Both the position numbers and the translations under genes were made by a program. Of a stretch of 64,000 nt of DNA, positions 23,551 to 33,088 are shown piece after piece. Source of the stretch: an uncultured Amylibacter sp. (GTDB lineage: Bacteria > Pseudomonadota > Alphaproteobacteria > Rhodobacterales > Rhodobacteraceae). A model generated the notes under the pieces. It searched no databases and had not been told where the DNA came from. It was given only the letters and a program-made list of their open reading frames with translations. The DNA is taken from contig CAJIZV010000003.1 in assembly GCA_905181935.1 (NCBI GenBank), positions 508,001 through 572,000 on the forward strand, in the 5' to 3' direction. How positions within the stretch are numbered: the first letter of the stretch is position 1; every line of letters starts with the position of its first letter.

Positions 23551-23624
23551 TGGAGGCGAGTACGAGAATCGAACTCGTGTACACGGATTTGCAATCCGTT
23601 GCGTCACCACTCCGCCAACTCGCC
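23551..23624 (-). tRNA. tRNA-Cys (anticodon GCA)
   Basis: A complete 74-nt tRNA on the minus strand. It has a seven-base acceptor stem (GGCGAGT with ACTCGCC), the anticodon loop TTGCAAA inside CGGAT/ATCCG, a T arm with TTCGATT, and an encoded CCA. The anticodon GCA reads Cys codons. Its 3' part is duplicated at 5930-5974 with a compensatory T-stem change, suggesting that the present 3' half was delivered by the integrated island. Confidence 0.95.
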
Positions 23625-23688
23625 AACAAGTGTGGTACGTTGGGCTATAGCAATGAGCTGATAGTGGTGCAAGATTAAATATTTTTTT

Positions 23689-24255
23689 TTACATTGAACT
23701 AAAAATAAAAGTAGGCACGATTTCTAATAGAGCAATAATCATGAATAAAAACGATAGTTTAGAACGCCCAAACTTACTGATTAAAAAAATTGTTAAGCTC
23801 AAAGTAATTAAAATCTCTAAACCGCCTATCACATGGCCATAATGGTTTTTATCCCAGTAGCTCAAAGGACTAATAAAAACCCAATCGCTAAGAGGCCATA
23901 ATTGACGTCTTGCATCCTGGCTATGTAATAAAAAATCTAAACTTAAGTGTAAAAATGCAGAACTTGCAAAAGCTTTGAGCCAATTCTTTTGTATCAATAT
24001 ACTAAAATATAAAATTATGGCCCAAACAAAAAAAGAATTATCTATCGCAAAGATTGATTGCCACTTTAAAGAGAAATATTGTACATTAAAGATATAGTCT
24101 GGGTTGTTACCAAGGACAAAATAGCTCCAAAATACCATTAAATATAAAGAAAGATCCGGTATGAGCCCACCTATGATTGCGGCCATGGTTAATTTAGGTT
24201 TATTTGGGTGAGCAAAGGCGGCTGCGCCAAATATTATGTGAGCAGGTGTGTTCAT
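23689..24255 (-). CDS. DUF457-like membrane protein
   Basis: A 188-residue inner-membrane protein with about five helices. It begins with MNTPAHIIFGAAAFA and GGLIPDLSLY, and a central HLSLDFLLH carries conserved His and Asp residues typical of YdjM/DUF457 proteins, which are annotated as membrane-bound metal-dependent hydrolases. It is divergent from cobQ with a 21-base gap, so the two promoters must overlap the coding starts. The same neighbourhood recurs in related bacteria as far as I recall. No substrate is known. Confidence 0.65.
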   Translation of the reverse strand: MNTPAHIIFGAAAFAHPNKPKLTMAAIIGGLIPDLSLYLMVFWSYFVLGNNPDYIFNVQYFSLKWQSIFAIDNSFFVWAIILYFSILIQKNWLKAFASSAFLHLSLDFLLHSQDARRQLWPLSDWVFISPLSYWDKNHYGHVIGGLEILITLSLTIFLISKFGRSKLSFLFMIIALLEIVPTFIFSSM

Positions 24256-24276
24256 AATTTATGTATAGGGAACTAA

Positions 24277-25746
24277 ATGGTAAAGTCTATAATGATCCAA
24301 GGTGCTGGTTCGAACGTTGGTAAATCAATGATTGTTGCAGGGCTTTGTAGAGCGTTTAGTGCTAAAGGATTACGTGTCTTACCTTTCAAACCACAGAATA
24401 TGTCAAATAATGCTGCTGTAACTTCTGATGGTGGAGAAATTGGGCGTGCGCAAGCAATGCAAGCTATGGCTTGTGGTGTTGAGCCATTAATAGACATGAA
24501 CCCAGTCTTGCTTAAGCCAGAGTCAGATGTGGGTTCGCAAGTTATTGTTCAAGGTGAGCGTTTAACAACTGTTAAGGCACGTGATTATGCAAAGTTAAAA
24601 TCTACTTTAATGCCTCGCGTTTTAGAAAGCTTTAATCGCTTAGCTAAAAAAGCTGATTTAATTATTGTTGAGGGAGCAGGTAGCCCTGCTGAAACTAACC
24701 TTCGTGAAGGTGATATAGCAAATATGGGATTTGCAGAAGCGGCAAATATACCAGTTATTTTAGTTGGTGATATAGATCGTGGGGGGGTAATCGCGCAGAT
24801 AGTGGGAACGCATACAATTCTACCTATTAATGATTCATCCCTTATCAAGGGTTTCATGATTAATAAGTTTCGCGGTGATGTATCTTTATTTGATGGTGGC
24901 TTAAAAGAAATTATTGACCGCACAGGATGGATATCTATGGGAGTAGTGCCTTGGTTTGCTGAAGCTGGATATCTGCCTGCGGAGGATTCATCAGATATTA
25001 AGGCAAAATCAGAGGGGAGTGGTTTTAAAATTGTAGTTCCAAGATTGTCACGCATCGCAAACTTTGATGACCTTGATCCTCTATCGGCCGATCCAAATAT
25101 TTCTGTTGAAATAATTAATTCTGGTCATCCATTACCTTTAGACGCTGATTTGATCCTGATACCCGGAAGTAAATCAACTATTGGTGATCTTAACTTTTTT
25201 AGACTGCAGGGTTGGGATGTAGATTTGGCTGCTCATATCCGCGCGGGTGGACAAGTTTTGGGCATTTGTGGTGGATATCAAATGTTGGGTCGTAAGATTG
25301 TTGACAGTGATGGAATTGAGGGTCTTGCTGGAAGTTATCCTGGATTGGGGCACTTGGATGTAGTTACTCAAATGCATTCCGAAAAGCGTTTGGCTCAGGT
25401 TTCTGGGATTGATGTTGCCTCAGGTGCATCTGTTTCAGGGTATGAAATTCATATTGGCCAAACTTCTGGTGCTGATTGTGATAATTTTTGGCTGAATATG
25501 GAGGGTGTTAACGTTGGTGCAAGTTCAAAAAATGGTAAGATTCAAGGTTGTTATATTCATGGACTGTTTTCATCTGATGCATTTAGGCATGCCTATTTAA
25601 CTCGTATTGGTGCTGATATTGTTCAAAGTAACTATTCGGATAAAGTAGAGTTAACGTTAAATGCTTTGGCAAAGCATATGGAGTTACACTGTGACTTAGA
25701 TGAACTACTAAAAATAGCTAGTCAGAGTGAGCCTAAAATTATATAA
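24277..25746 (+). CDS. cobQ: cobyric acid synthase
   Basis: A 489-residue ATP- and glutamine-dependent amidase that amidates side chains of adenosylcobyric acid precursor in cobalamin biosynthesis. The N-terminal P-loop-like domain reads MIQGAGSNVGKSMIVAGLCR and FKPQNMSNNA. The C-terminal class I glutamine amidotransferase domain has the nucleophile Cys331 in LGICGGYQML and His428 in GCYIHGLF. Length matches the family. It stands apart from other cob genes in this window. No cobalamin riboswitch is visible in the very short upstream gap. It is convergent with the TolC gene, 21 bases away. Confidence 0.96.
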   Translation: MVKSIMIQGAGSNVGKSMIVAGLCRAFSAKGLRVLPFKPQNMSNNAAVTSDGGEIGRAQAMQAMACGVEPLIDMNPVLLKPESDVGSQVIVQGERLTTVKARDYAKLKSTLMPRVLESFNRLAKKADLIIVEGAGSPAETNLREGDIANMGFAEAANIPVILVGDIDRGGVIAQIVGTHTILPINDSSLIKGFMINKFRGDVSLFDGGLKEIIDRTGWISMGVVPWFAEAGYLPAEDSSDIKAKSEGSGFKIVVPRLSRIANFDDLDPLSADPNISVEIINSGHPLPLDADLILIPGSKSTIGDLNFFRLQGWDVDLAAHIRAGGQVLGICGGYQMLGRKIVDSDGIEGLAGSYPGLGHLDVVTQMHSEKRLAQVSGIDVASGASVSGYEIHIGQTSGADCDNFWLNMEGVNVGASSKNGKIQGCYIHGLFSSDAFRHAYLTRIGADIVQSNYSDKVELTLNALAKHMELHCDLDELLKIASQSEPKII

Positions 25747-25767
25747 TTTGAAGTGCTAAATTTTAGT

Positions 25768-27102
25768 TTATCTGTTTTTTAATTTTTCTAGCAGTTTTAT
25801 ACGAGCTTTTCCCAGTGGTGATTCAATAACTATTTTATTATAATCTAATGTAGGGTCGTATAGTTTAATATTAAGCCCTAGCGATGATGCAGTTAGTTGA
25901 CCCATTTCTGCTAACACTTTATAAGCTTGGACTTGTTCGTCGCGTAATGCTGATACCAAGTTTAAACGTGCTGATAATAGTTCTTGCTCTGCGTCTAAAA
26001 CATCCAATGTTGTGCGTGATCCAAGCTTTGCTTCCTCAGTAACACCTTCAAATGCAATGCGAGCTGACTCAATTTGTGCATTGCTTGCTTTAATAGCAGC
26101 AAGAGCTGCCTGCCAAGTGGCGTAATAGGAATTTAAATTATAGCGCGTACTAGATACAGCCGTATCAAGAGCGTATTTTTTTGCTTGCCTTGCATTAACT
26201 GCGGAGCGTTGCTTACTCCTTAATTCGCCACCGCTGAAAATAGGAATGGAAGCTTCAATCTTTGCTCCTATTGATGATTTTATTGATGAACCAATGCTTG
26301 AAGTAAGGGTCCCTGATATTATAGGATTGGTATTCTTGCGTGTTGCACTAATCGTTTGATCAGCTGCTTGTAAATAAAGTTTGGCAGCACGAATGCGAGG
26401 GTGATTATTTAAAGCAATAGCTTCAGCAGTAGCTACATCAGCTGGGATTATAGGATGTTTTGGTGGCGTTTCTAGTGTGCCAGGTTCTTCGCCTACAATT
26501 GAAAAGTAATTTGCAATTTGACTTAATACAGCTGCGTTTCCAGCTTTTACATTACTTACAGCGGAGGCCAGGCGCGCTTCAGTCTGGCTGACGTCTGTTC
26601 GGGTTACTTCACCAACTTCAAAACGGTTTTGGGAGGCACGTAATTGTTGACTAAGAACAGAAACATTGCTCGCAGCCAGATCTAAGGTTGCTATAGCTTG
26701 GCGCAAGTCCATGTAACTCGTAATTACGTTTAACAGGCTATTTTGTTCTGATTGTATCAATAGTTCACGTTCAGCGAAAACAGTAAGTTTGGATGAATCT
26801 ATTAAATCAAGAGATTTACCGCCGTCATAAATCAACTGTTTAATCGTAAGTGACGCTGTGTTGGCGTATTTGCCATTAACATCATCAAGGTCTTGTTTTA
26901 AATTTGCATTAACACTTGGCATTAACGCTGCTGATTTCTGCACTACTATTTCATTTAATTCTAAAAGTTTTTCTCGTTGTTGAGCTATCGATGGATTATT
27001 TTTATATGTTGCTTCTAGAGCTTGATTTAGTGTTGTGGTTTCAGCGAGTGCAGAAGAGCATAGTACGAATAATGTTACAGAGCTTAATACTAGTATTCGC
27101 AT
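25768..27102 (-). CDS. tolC: TolC-family outer membrane efflux protein
   Basis: A 444-residue outer-membrane channel protein with a signal peptide (residues 1-20, ending SALA). It has the internal two-fold repeat of long helices typical of TolC: TLNQALEATYKNNPSI at the start of repeat one and AEAIALNNHPRIRAA at the start of repeat two. TRTDVSQTEARLASA and RTTLDVLDAEQELLSARLNLV are the matching helix motifs. Three copies form a trans-periplasmic channel used by type I secretion and efflux pumps. It lies 48 bases downstream of the methyltransferase gene on the same strand. Confidence 0.9.
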   Translation of the reverse strand: MRILVLSSVTLFVLCSSALAETTTLNQALEATYKNNPSIAQQREKLLELNEIVVQKSAALMPSVNANLKQDLDDVNGKYANTASLTIKQLIYDGGKSLDLIDSSKLTVFAERELLIQSEQNSLLNVITSYMDLRQAIATLDLAASNVSVLSQQLRASQNRFEVGEVTRTDVSQTEARLASAVSNVKAGNAAVLSQIANYFSIVGEEPGTLETPPKHPIIPADVATAEAIALNNHPRIRAAKLYLQAADQTISATRKNTNPIISGTLTSSIGSSIKSSIGAKIEASIPIFSGGELRSKQRSAVNARQAKKYALDTAVSSTRYNLNSYYATWQAALAAIKASNAQIESARIAFEGVTEEAKLGSRTTLDVLDAEQELLSARLNLVSALRDEQVQAYKVLAEMGQLTASSLGLNIKLYDPTLDYNKIVIESPLGKARIKLLEKLKNR

Positions 27103-27149
27103 AAATTTTTCCTGTTTTAACTATATATTTATTTTTAATTTTCTATAAA

Positions 27150-27806
27150 TCAAATTAATGAAAATGTTTTAGGTTCAGTAAAGCCTTTGAGCAAAGGTGC
27201 TGTAGCATCAAATTCTGATCGCCATGCTATATTTTGACCTTTTTTAATACCAATTTTGCATTGGCCCATTGCCCCGCTTGCAAAAATCGCAACTACGCGT
27301 CCACCATCTTTCAATTGTTTTACCAAACTTTCTGGAAAATTTTGAATTGCACCTTGGATGATAATTACATCATAAAGTCCATGTTTAACGGCACCATCGG
27401 TGAAGGTAGCATTTACAACAATTGCATTATCTACACTTTCATTTTCTAAAGCTTCCCGGGCAAAGTCTGCAAATGCGCCATTGCTTTCGACAGCTACAAC
27501 AGCTTCTGCCAGGTGAGCAATTACTGCTGTTGAATACCCTGTACCGCAGGCAACATCTAAAACTAGTTCATTAGAATTAATAGCTACAGTATCTAACATT
27601 TTTGCAAATGTGCGTGGATTTAGAATAACCCTATTTTGAGAAATAGTAATATGTTCGCCCATGTAGGCCACAGATTTTTTTTCTTTGGGAACATATTTCT
27701 CTCTGGGTGTGCGAAGTAATGCATCAATAATTGGATATTTTGTAACATCTGATGGGCGTACTTGGCAGTCTACCATTGCTTCTCGCGCAGTTTGAAAATT
27801 GGTCAT
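27150..27806 (-). CDS. pcm: protein-L-isoaspartate O-methyltransferase family protein
   Basis: A 218-residue SAM-dependent methyltransferase. The N-terminal VDCQVRPSDVTKYPIIDALL and REKYVP segments, and the motif I VLDVACGTGYSTAVIAHL, are those of Pcm-like proteins, which repair isoaspartyl residues in aged proteins. This alphaproteobacterial subgroup, encoded beside tolC, has a shorter N-terminus than E. coli Pcm, and repair activity is not proven for it. The end of the chain (LLKGFTEPKTFSL) is also typical of the subgroup. Confidence 0.85.
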   Translation of the reverse strand: MTNFQTAREAMVDCQVRPSDVTKYPIIDALLRTPREKYVPKEKKSVAYMGEHITISQNRVILNPRTFAKMLDTVAINSNELVLDVACGTGYSTAVIAHLAEAVVAVESNGAFADFAREALENESVDNAIVVNATFTDGAVKHGLYDVIIIQGAIQNFPESLVKQLKDGGRVVAIFASGAMGQCKIGIKKGQNIAWRSEFDATAPLLKGFTEPKTFSLI

Positions 27807-28572
27807 CGGTTTAATATCAACTTTGTAAAATAAATCTAATTTCTTTTGCCATATGAGTTCATGATGGGCAATAGCTTGCTGATCTACTCAGTTTAAAATT
27901 TAATCAAAGTTTAAATAAATATTTGTTTAAAAATTTTTTTTCATATAATTAAATAACTAGCTTTAAAATTAACAATAACAAATACGTTTTCTTTAAATCA
28001 AACTTTATTAAACTTAATGAAATATTATTAATTTATTTAGAGTGCTTGAAAGCAACCGAATTTGTTTGTTGTATGTAATATTTGATTGTGGGATATTCTG
28101 AAATATTATCTAATGACTTCGCTTTTTTGAACATACTTTATATTGCTCGTAGTAGGGGTTCGATCCTAACTGTTGCAACTCCTCTGAGGATAGTTAAAAA
28201 ATCTCAGGATAAATTAGTTTAGTGAAAATGTTCATTTTCAGGTTTCTATGCACTGGACGAAGGGCACTCAATAGATGCGAAAATACATTCGCAGGTGCGA
28301 GACCTGATTATTGATACCATATTTATATTAAAAAAGGGAAAAAGTGGTATTAAAAAAATAATATAGAATAATAGTTGTATTGAAAAGTTTAATAAATAAT
28401 TGGTAAATATTCTTGACCAATTTGTGTTATGTGTTAGAAAAGAAAGTGGTAATTAGAATTCAGTGATGGTTTTTAGATTATTTTAAAATTTGAACTCTGA
28501 TTTTCGCAATGGTTTTAGATGTATTTCTAATTGCCTGCAAAAGTATAAGATCACATCCTTGGGAGGGGACCT
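27807..28572. other. long gene-free region before the second TRAP operon
   Basis: About 765 bases without a credible gene. It is extremely AT-rich up to 28140, then more mixed. At 28156-28171 a GGTTCGATCC T-loop-like phrase occurs, but I cannot fold a tRNA around it. A short hairpin (CTGAG at 28182, CTCAG at 28202) follows. The end must carry the promoter for the TRAP operon; a strong GGGAGGGG ribosome-binding site lies at 28561-28568. Confidence 0.4.
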
Positions 28573-29667
28573 ATGACAGATAATCTAAATCGTAGAAAGT
28601 TTTTACGCGGTACAGCCGTAGCGGGTGCCGCTACGTTGGCTACTCCAGCAATTGCTGGCAGTCATACAACAACACTTAAAATGCAAGCTGCTTGGGGTGG
28701 AGGAATATTCTTAGAGAATGCTCAGTCATACGTAGATCGCGTACATGCAATGGCGGGTAGTGCTCTAAAGATTGACCTGCTTGCAGTAGACTCAGTCGTA
28801 AAGACATCGCAAATGCAAGATGCTGTTCACCGCGGTGTTCTTGATGCATGTCACTACGTACCTGCTTACTGGTACTCAAAGTCAAAATCAGCATCTTTGT
28901 TCGGTACTGGCCCTTGTTTTGGCTGGTCATCACAAGAAGTTCTTGGTTGGGTGAACTATGGTGGCGGACAAGAATTATTTGATGAATTAATGGGTGATTT
29001 AGGCTTGAACGTTGTTTCGTTCTTCAATTCGCCTATGCCTGCTCAACCACTAGGATGGTTTAAGGAAGAAATTAAAGACGTTTCGCAAATGGAGGGTTTG
29101 AAGTATCGTACAGTTGGTCTAGCGGCTGATGTTCTTTTGGAAATGGGTATGTCTGTTGTGCAGCTTCCAGGTGGCGAAATTCAGCCAGCAATGAAATCTG
29201 GTTTGATCGATGCGGCCGAATTTAACAACCCGACTTCAGACCGTGACTTTGGTATGCAGGATGTTTCTAAGGATTACCACTTAGCTTCGTTCCACCAGTC
29301 ACAGGAATTCTTCGAAGTTTCTTTCAACAAAAAGAAATATGAAAAGTTACCAGCTGAACTTCAATCTATCCTGAAGTATGCATCAGAAGCTGAAAATTCA
29401 AACTTCTATTGGCACAATACAAAGCGCTATGCAGATGATTTGCAGACTTTGCAAAATGAGCAAGGCGTGAATGTACACCGTACTCCAGACAGCGTGATGC
29501 AGGCGCAATTGGAAGCATGGGATATTGTGACTGATCGTATTTCTGGCGAAGACGCATTCTTTGCTAAAGTGATTGAAAGTCAAAAAGCCTACGCTAAAAA
29601 TGTTATGGGTTACTTAAACTTGAACCAGCCGGATTATAAGTTGGCTTACAAGCACTACTTCGGATAA
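28573..29667 (+). CDS. TRAP transporter substrate-binding protein, Tat-exported
   Basis: A 364-residue periplasmic binding protein. The N-terminus has a twin-arginine signal (NRRKFLRGTAVAGAATLA, cleavage near AIAG), so it is folded before export. The mature part matches the TakP-like branch of TRAP binding proteins (QAAWGGGIFLENAQ, YRTVGLAADVLLEMG, LPGGEIQPAMKSGLIDAAEFNNP), whose characterised members bind 2-oxo acids or other monocarboxylates. It is followed by a strong terminator, which would give more binding protein than permease. The permeases and four metabolic genes follow on the same strand. Confidence 0.9.
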   Translation: MTDNLNRRKFLRGTAVAGAATLATPAIAGSHTTTLKMQAAWGGGIFLENAQSYVDRVHAMAGSALKIDLLAVDSVVKTSQMQDAVHRGVLDACHYVPAYWYSKSKSASLFGTGPCFGWSSQEVLGWVNYGGGQELFDELMGDLGLNVVSFFNSPMPAQPLGWFKEEIKDVSQMEGLKYRTVGLAADVLLEMGMSVVQLPGGEIQPAMKSGLIDAAEFNNPTSDRDFGMQDVSKDYHLASFHQSQEFFEVSFNKKKYEKLPAELQSILKYASEAENSNFYWHNTKRYADDLQTLQNEQGVNVHRTPDSVMQAQLEAWDIVTDRISGEDAFFAKVIESQKAYAKNVMGYLNLNQPDYKLAYKHYFG

Positions 29668-29683
29668 TTAAATACTAAATGAG

Positions 29684-29714
29684 ATCGAGGGCCAATTGTG
29701 GCCCTCGATTTTTT
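29684..29714 (+). terminator. rho-independent terminator after the binding-protein gene
   Basis: A perfect ten-base-pair stem (ATCGAGGGCC with GGCCCTCGAT) around a six-base loop is followed by six T residues. Lying inside the operon, it probably lets only part of the transcripts continue into the permease genes. Confidence 0.88.
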
Positions 29715-29749
29715 GTATAATAAATTCCATATAATTAAGGAGAGGGCTA

Positions 29750-30349
29750 TTGCTCAAATTCGTTCATAGCATTGAAGGCCTGAGTATTTGGGTCGGCCGC
29801 GCATTTGGTTGGTGTATTTTAATCTTAACTCTTTCGGTAGCTTATGAAGTTTTCGTACGTTATGTCCTAAACTCTCCAACAGTTTGGGCTTTTGACATGA
29901 TGGTTCAAATGTATGGTGCACTTTTCTTAATGGCTGGGCCATATGCCCTAGCACAAGACGCCCATGTACGTGGTGACGTATTATATCGGTTATTTACAAT
30001 AAAATGGCAGGCTCGTTTAGACTTTGTTCTATATCTTTGCTTTTTCTTTCCTGGGATTCTTGCGTTATTTTGGTATGGATGGGAAATTGCTTCAGATAGT
30101 TGGCGTTACCAAGAGGTAAGCTGGAATAGTCCTGCAAGAATACAAATTTATTTTTTCAAAACATTAATACCGTTTGCGGGTGGGCTTTTGCTTCTGCAAG
30201 GTCTTGCTGAGTTGGTTAGATGTTGGAGTGCAATGCGCACTGGTGTCTGGATGGATCGACTCGATGATGTTCAAGAAACAGAAGATATGTTGACCCAAAT
30301 GGCCGCAGATGAACTTCCTGTAATCACGCCTCTCAATTCCAAAGCTTAA
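29750..30349 (+). CDS. TRAP transporter small permease (DctQ family)
   Basis: A 199-residue membrane protein with four helices and family features (YVLNSPTVWAFDMMVQMYGALFLMAGPYALAQDAHVRGDVLY). The start is a TTG preceded by AAGGAGAGGG at 29739-29746, a very strong ribosome-binding site that compensates for the weak start codon. The longer C-terminal tail is typical of the large TakQ-like subgroup. It partners with the flanking binding protein and DctM. Confidence 0.88.
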   Translation: MLKFVHSIEGLSIWVGRAFGWCILILTLSVAYEVFVRYVLNSPTVWAFDMMVQMYGALFLMAGPYALAQDAHVRGDVLYRLFTIKWQARLDFVLYLCFFFPGILALFWYGWEIASDSWRYQEVSWNSPARIQIYFFKTLIPFAGGLLLLQGLAELVRCWSAMRTGVWMDRLDDVQETEDMLTQMAADELPVITPLNSKA

Positions 30350-30373
30350 ATAGCACTCAAGAAAGTTATTAAG

Positions 30374-31738
30374 ATGTCAAATCCTGAAGTCGCAATATTA
30401 ATGTTGTGCATGTTTATCATGCTGGTTTTACTTGGATTTCCAATCGCATTTACACTTATCGCAATGGGTGTAGCTTTTGGCTACTATGCATATTATCAAG
30501 GCCCACCAGAGGTATTTTCAGATATATTTGATAATAATATTTTCTACCTTTTGAATCAAAATACTTATTCTGTGATGGAAAATGATACATTGGTTGCAAT
30601 TCCATTATTCTTATTTATGGGTTATGTGGTTGAGCGTGCTAATATTGTGAACAGGCTCTTTTTCTCACTTTATATGGCTGCTCGAAACTTACCTGGATCG
30701 CTAGCAATTGCGGCATTATTAACATGTGCTGTATTTTCTACGGCTTCGGGTATTGTTGGTGCAGTTGTTACGTTGATGGGCTTACTTGCTTATCCAGCTA
30801 TGGCAAATGCAAACTATGATAAAAGCTTTGCATCTGGTGTTATTTGTGCCGGTGGAACTTTAGGTATTCTTATTCCTCCTTCAATTATGTTAATTGTTTA
30901 TTCAGCAATCGGTAACTTATCACCACTACGCCTATATGCTGCAGCTGTTTTTCCAGGACTTCTCCTAGCAGGCCTTTATATTGTTTACGTTATTGCTCGT
31001 GTTTGGTGGAATCCATCACTTGCACCAAAACCAAATTTGAAAGATGTACCACCTCCAGCTCAAATATACTGGGATCTTTTAGTTTCATTCGTGCCTTTGA
31101 CTGTTTTAATTACATTAGTCCTAGGGTCAATCTTGGGTGGTTTGGCAACACCAGCTGAGGCAGCCGCTATGGGTGCACTTGGTGGTATTATCTTAGCTGT
31201 TATTTACCGTTCAATGACTTGGGATAAGTTAAGAGAAAGTGTATTTCTAACGGCCAAGGCTACTGCGATGGTTTGTTGGCTGTTTGTAGGTTCTTGGACA
31301 TTTGCTTCTGTATTTTCATATTTGGGTGGCCATGACCTAATTTCGCATTGGGTCATGGGAATGGATTTAACAACAATTCAGTTTTTGATTTTGGCGCAAT
31401 TAATAATATTTGTTTTAGGTTGGCCTTTAGAATGGTCTGAAATTTTGATTATCTTTGTGCCTATTTTCCTTCCGTTGTTAGAACCATTTGGTGTGAATCC
31501 TTACTTCTTTGCGATGCTTGTGGCATTGAATTTACAGACGTCATTCCTGACACCTCCAATGGCTATGTCGGCATATTACTTAAAAGGGGTATTGAAAAAT
31601 CAGATCGAACTAATTGAAATTTTTAAAGGTATAATGCCATATTTGGGTATTGTAATTTTTACGATGGTTTTGATGTACATATTTCCAGGAATAGCACTTT
31701 GGTTTCCTGACTATTTATTTGGTAAATATATACCATGA
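30374..31738 (+). CDS. TRAP transporter large permease (DctM family)
   Basis: A 454-residue protein with about 12 membrane helices. Family motifs include FSTASGIVGAVVTLMGLLA, GTLGILIPPSIMLIVYSAIG and LGGLATPAEAAAMGALGG. The C-terminal half is adapted as in TakM-type permeases (LNLQTSFLTPPMAMSAYYLKG). It overlaps the amidase gene by four bases, coupling transport to the first catabolic step. Confidence 0.92.
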   Translation: MSNPEVAILMLCMFIMLVLLGFPIAFTLIAMGVAFGYYAYYQGPPEVFSDIFDNNIFYLLNQNTYSVMENDTLVAIPLFLFMGYVVERANIVNRLFFSLYMAARNLPGSLAIAALLTCAVFSTASGIVGAVVTLMGLLAYPAMANANYDKSFASGVICAGGTLGILIPPSIMLIVYSAIGNLSPLRLYAAAVFPGLLLAGLYIVYVIARVWWNPSLAPKPNLKDVPPPAQIYWDLLVSFVPLTVLITLVLGSILGGLATPAEAAAMGALGGIILAVIYRSMTWDKLRESVFLTAKATAMVCWLFVGSWTFASVFSYLGGHDLISHWVMGMDLTTIQFLILAQLIIFVLGWPLEWSEILIIFVPIFLPLLEPFGVNPYFFAMLVALNLQTSFLTPPMAMSAYYLKGVLKNQIELIEIFKGIMPYLGIVIFTMVLMYIFPGIALWFPDYLFGKYIP

Positions 31739-33078
31739 TAACTGAGCCGTATATGTTATCGGCGGTGGCTTCTGCGGAAGCCATCGCCTCTGGCTCATTA
31801 AGTTCACTCGAATTAATTAAATCTTGTTTAGCCCGTATTTCTGATACTGACCCAGAGATTAACGCTTGGGAATATTTAGATGCCGATAGTGCTATAGCAC
31901 AAGCTTCTATGTGTGATGAAATTCGAAAGTCAGGTAAAGCAATTGGACTCCTTCACGGTGTCCCAGTAGGCTTAAAAGACATTATAGATACTATTGATAT
32001 GCCAACTCAGTGTGGCAGTGATATTTTTCTTGGTAGAGAATCTGATAAAGATGCACGTGTGGTCGAGAACCTACGCAATGCTGGCGCTGTAATTATGGGT
32101 AAGACAGTTACGACTGAGATGGCATTTTATCATCCAAGTAAAACACGAAACCCTCACGATTTCAATCGATCTCCAGGGGGCTCATCAAGCGGTTCTGCAG
32201 CTGCAGTAGCCGCTGGGCATGTTCCATTAGCTATTGGAACGCAAACGAATGGATCTGTTATTCGTCCAGCATCATTTTGTGGAACCTTTGGCTTTAAACC
32301 CTCTTGTGGTGTAATTCCTAGAACTGGAATTTTACAAACATCAAAAACACTAGATCAAGTTGGTTGTTTTGGGCGTACATTAATGGATGTAGCATTATTA
32401 ACTGATGTGATTGGAGGTTTTGATCAAAATGATATTAATAGTTATCCAAGGCCAAGGCCAAATATGTGCAAAGGTGCTTCTTCAGAAGCTCCTGTAACAC
32501 CTGATTTAGCCTGGTTAGATCTACCATTTAATGACCGATTATCATCTGATTCACGGGAAGGTTTAGACTCAATTATTGATATTCTAGGTTCAAAAGTCAC
32601 AAAAATGAGTGCTGCTGACCAATTATCAAATCTTGTGGCTGTTCAAGCGCGGATTCATCAATATGAAATTTGTCTACACCAAGATCAGGTATTTAACGAT
32701 AATTGGGATAAGGTTAGTGATACCTTAAAAGAAGTTATTAAACGCGGCAGAAAAATAAGTATAAATGAATACACTGATGCATTGTCAGTTAAAGAATCTG
32801 CTCAAGATTTTTTTGAAGAATTTTTTCTCGAATTTGATGCAATTATAGCACCCTCAGCTGTAGGGCAAGCGCCCCTCTTTTCCCAAGGGACAGGAGATCC
32901 AATTTTTTCCACCCTTTGGACACTAGCTGGATTGCCTTGTATAACACTACCACTCCTTGTTGGAAAAAATGGTTTACCTGTTGGTGTCCAATTAATTGGA
33001 CCAATTGAAAAAGATGATCGATTACTACGTACTGCAAATTGGCTGCAAGAATTTTTATCATTAGAAGCCACAGAATAA
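31735..33078 (+). CDS. amidase-signature family amidohydrolase
   Basis: A 447-residue cytoplasmic amidase. The catalytic triad of the amidase signature is visible: Lys in GLKDII, the cis-Ser in RSPGGSSSGSAAAVAAG, and the nucleophilic Ser within GTQTNGSVIRPASF, where the family usually has GGS. It hydrolyses an amide to acid plus ammonia; the substrate is not readable. Because it overlaps dctM, the imported compound is probably an amide or is converted to one. It is not GatA: the context is wrong and the gene is catabolic in arrangement. Confidence 0.87.
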   Translation: MITEPYMLSAVASAEAIASGSLSSLELIKSCLARISDTDPEINAWEYLDADSAIAQASMCDEIRKSGKAIGLLHGVPVGLKDIIDTIDMPTQCGSDIFLGRESDKDARVVENLRNAGAVIMGKTVTTEMAFYHPSKTRNPHDFNRSPGGSSSGSAAAVAAGHVPLAIGTQTNGSVIRPASFCGTFGFKPSCGVIPRTGILQTSKTLDQVGCFGRTLMDVALLTDVIGGFDQNDINSYPRPRPNMCKGASSEAPVTPDLAWLDLPFNDRLSSDSREGLDSIIDILGSKVTKMSAADQLSNLVAVQARIHQYEICLHQDQVFNDNWDKVSDTLKEVIKRGRKISINEYTDALSVKESAQDFFEEFFLEFDAIIAPSAVGQAPLFSQGTGDPIFSTLWTLAGLPCITLPLLVGKNGLPVGVQLIGPIEKDDRLLRTANWLQEFLSLEATE

Positions 33079-33088
33079 AGGAAAAAAT

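Larger units (their letters stand above)
5930..23624. mobile_element. putative tRNA-Cys-integrated genomic island (~17.7 kb), integrase not visible
   Basis: Positions 5930-5974 and 23551-23595 are same-orientation copies of the tRNA-Cys 3' part (42 of 45 identical by eye). The intact tRNA, read on the minus strand, ends at 23551, so the enclosed DNA starts directly behind its 3' end and closes with the displaced 3' fragment. This is the standard geometry of a tyrosine-recombinase island. Support comes from a G+C-rich block between about 11.4 and 23.1 kb, broken genes inside, and tandem GGTGGCGA repeats next to the tRNA. No integrase or relaxase gene is seen, so if real the element is a remnant or was moved in trans. 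The boundaries are well placed; the mobile origin is inferred. Confidence 0.62.

Noticed and set aside
23447..23629. Minus-strand frame of 60 codons across the tRNA
   Set aside because: Most of it is the tRNA-Cys gene itself; the rest only reflects the GGTGGCGA repeat.
24256..24276. Cobalamin riboswitch before cobQ
   Set aside because: The gap to the divergent gene is only 21 bases and no B12-box-like sequence is visible.
28150..28215. GGTTCGATCC T-loop-like phrase suggesting a tRNA
   Set aside because: No acceptor, D or anticodon arm can be folded around it, and the T stem does not pair at the required length.
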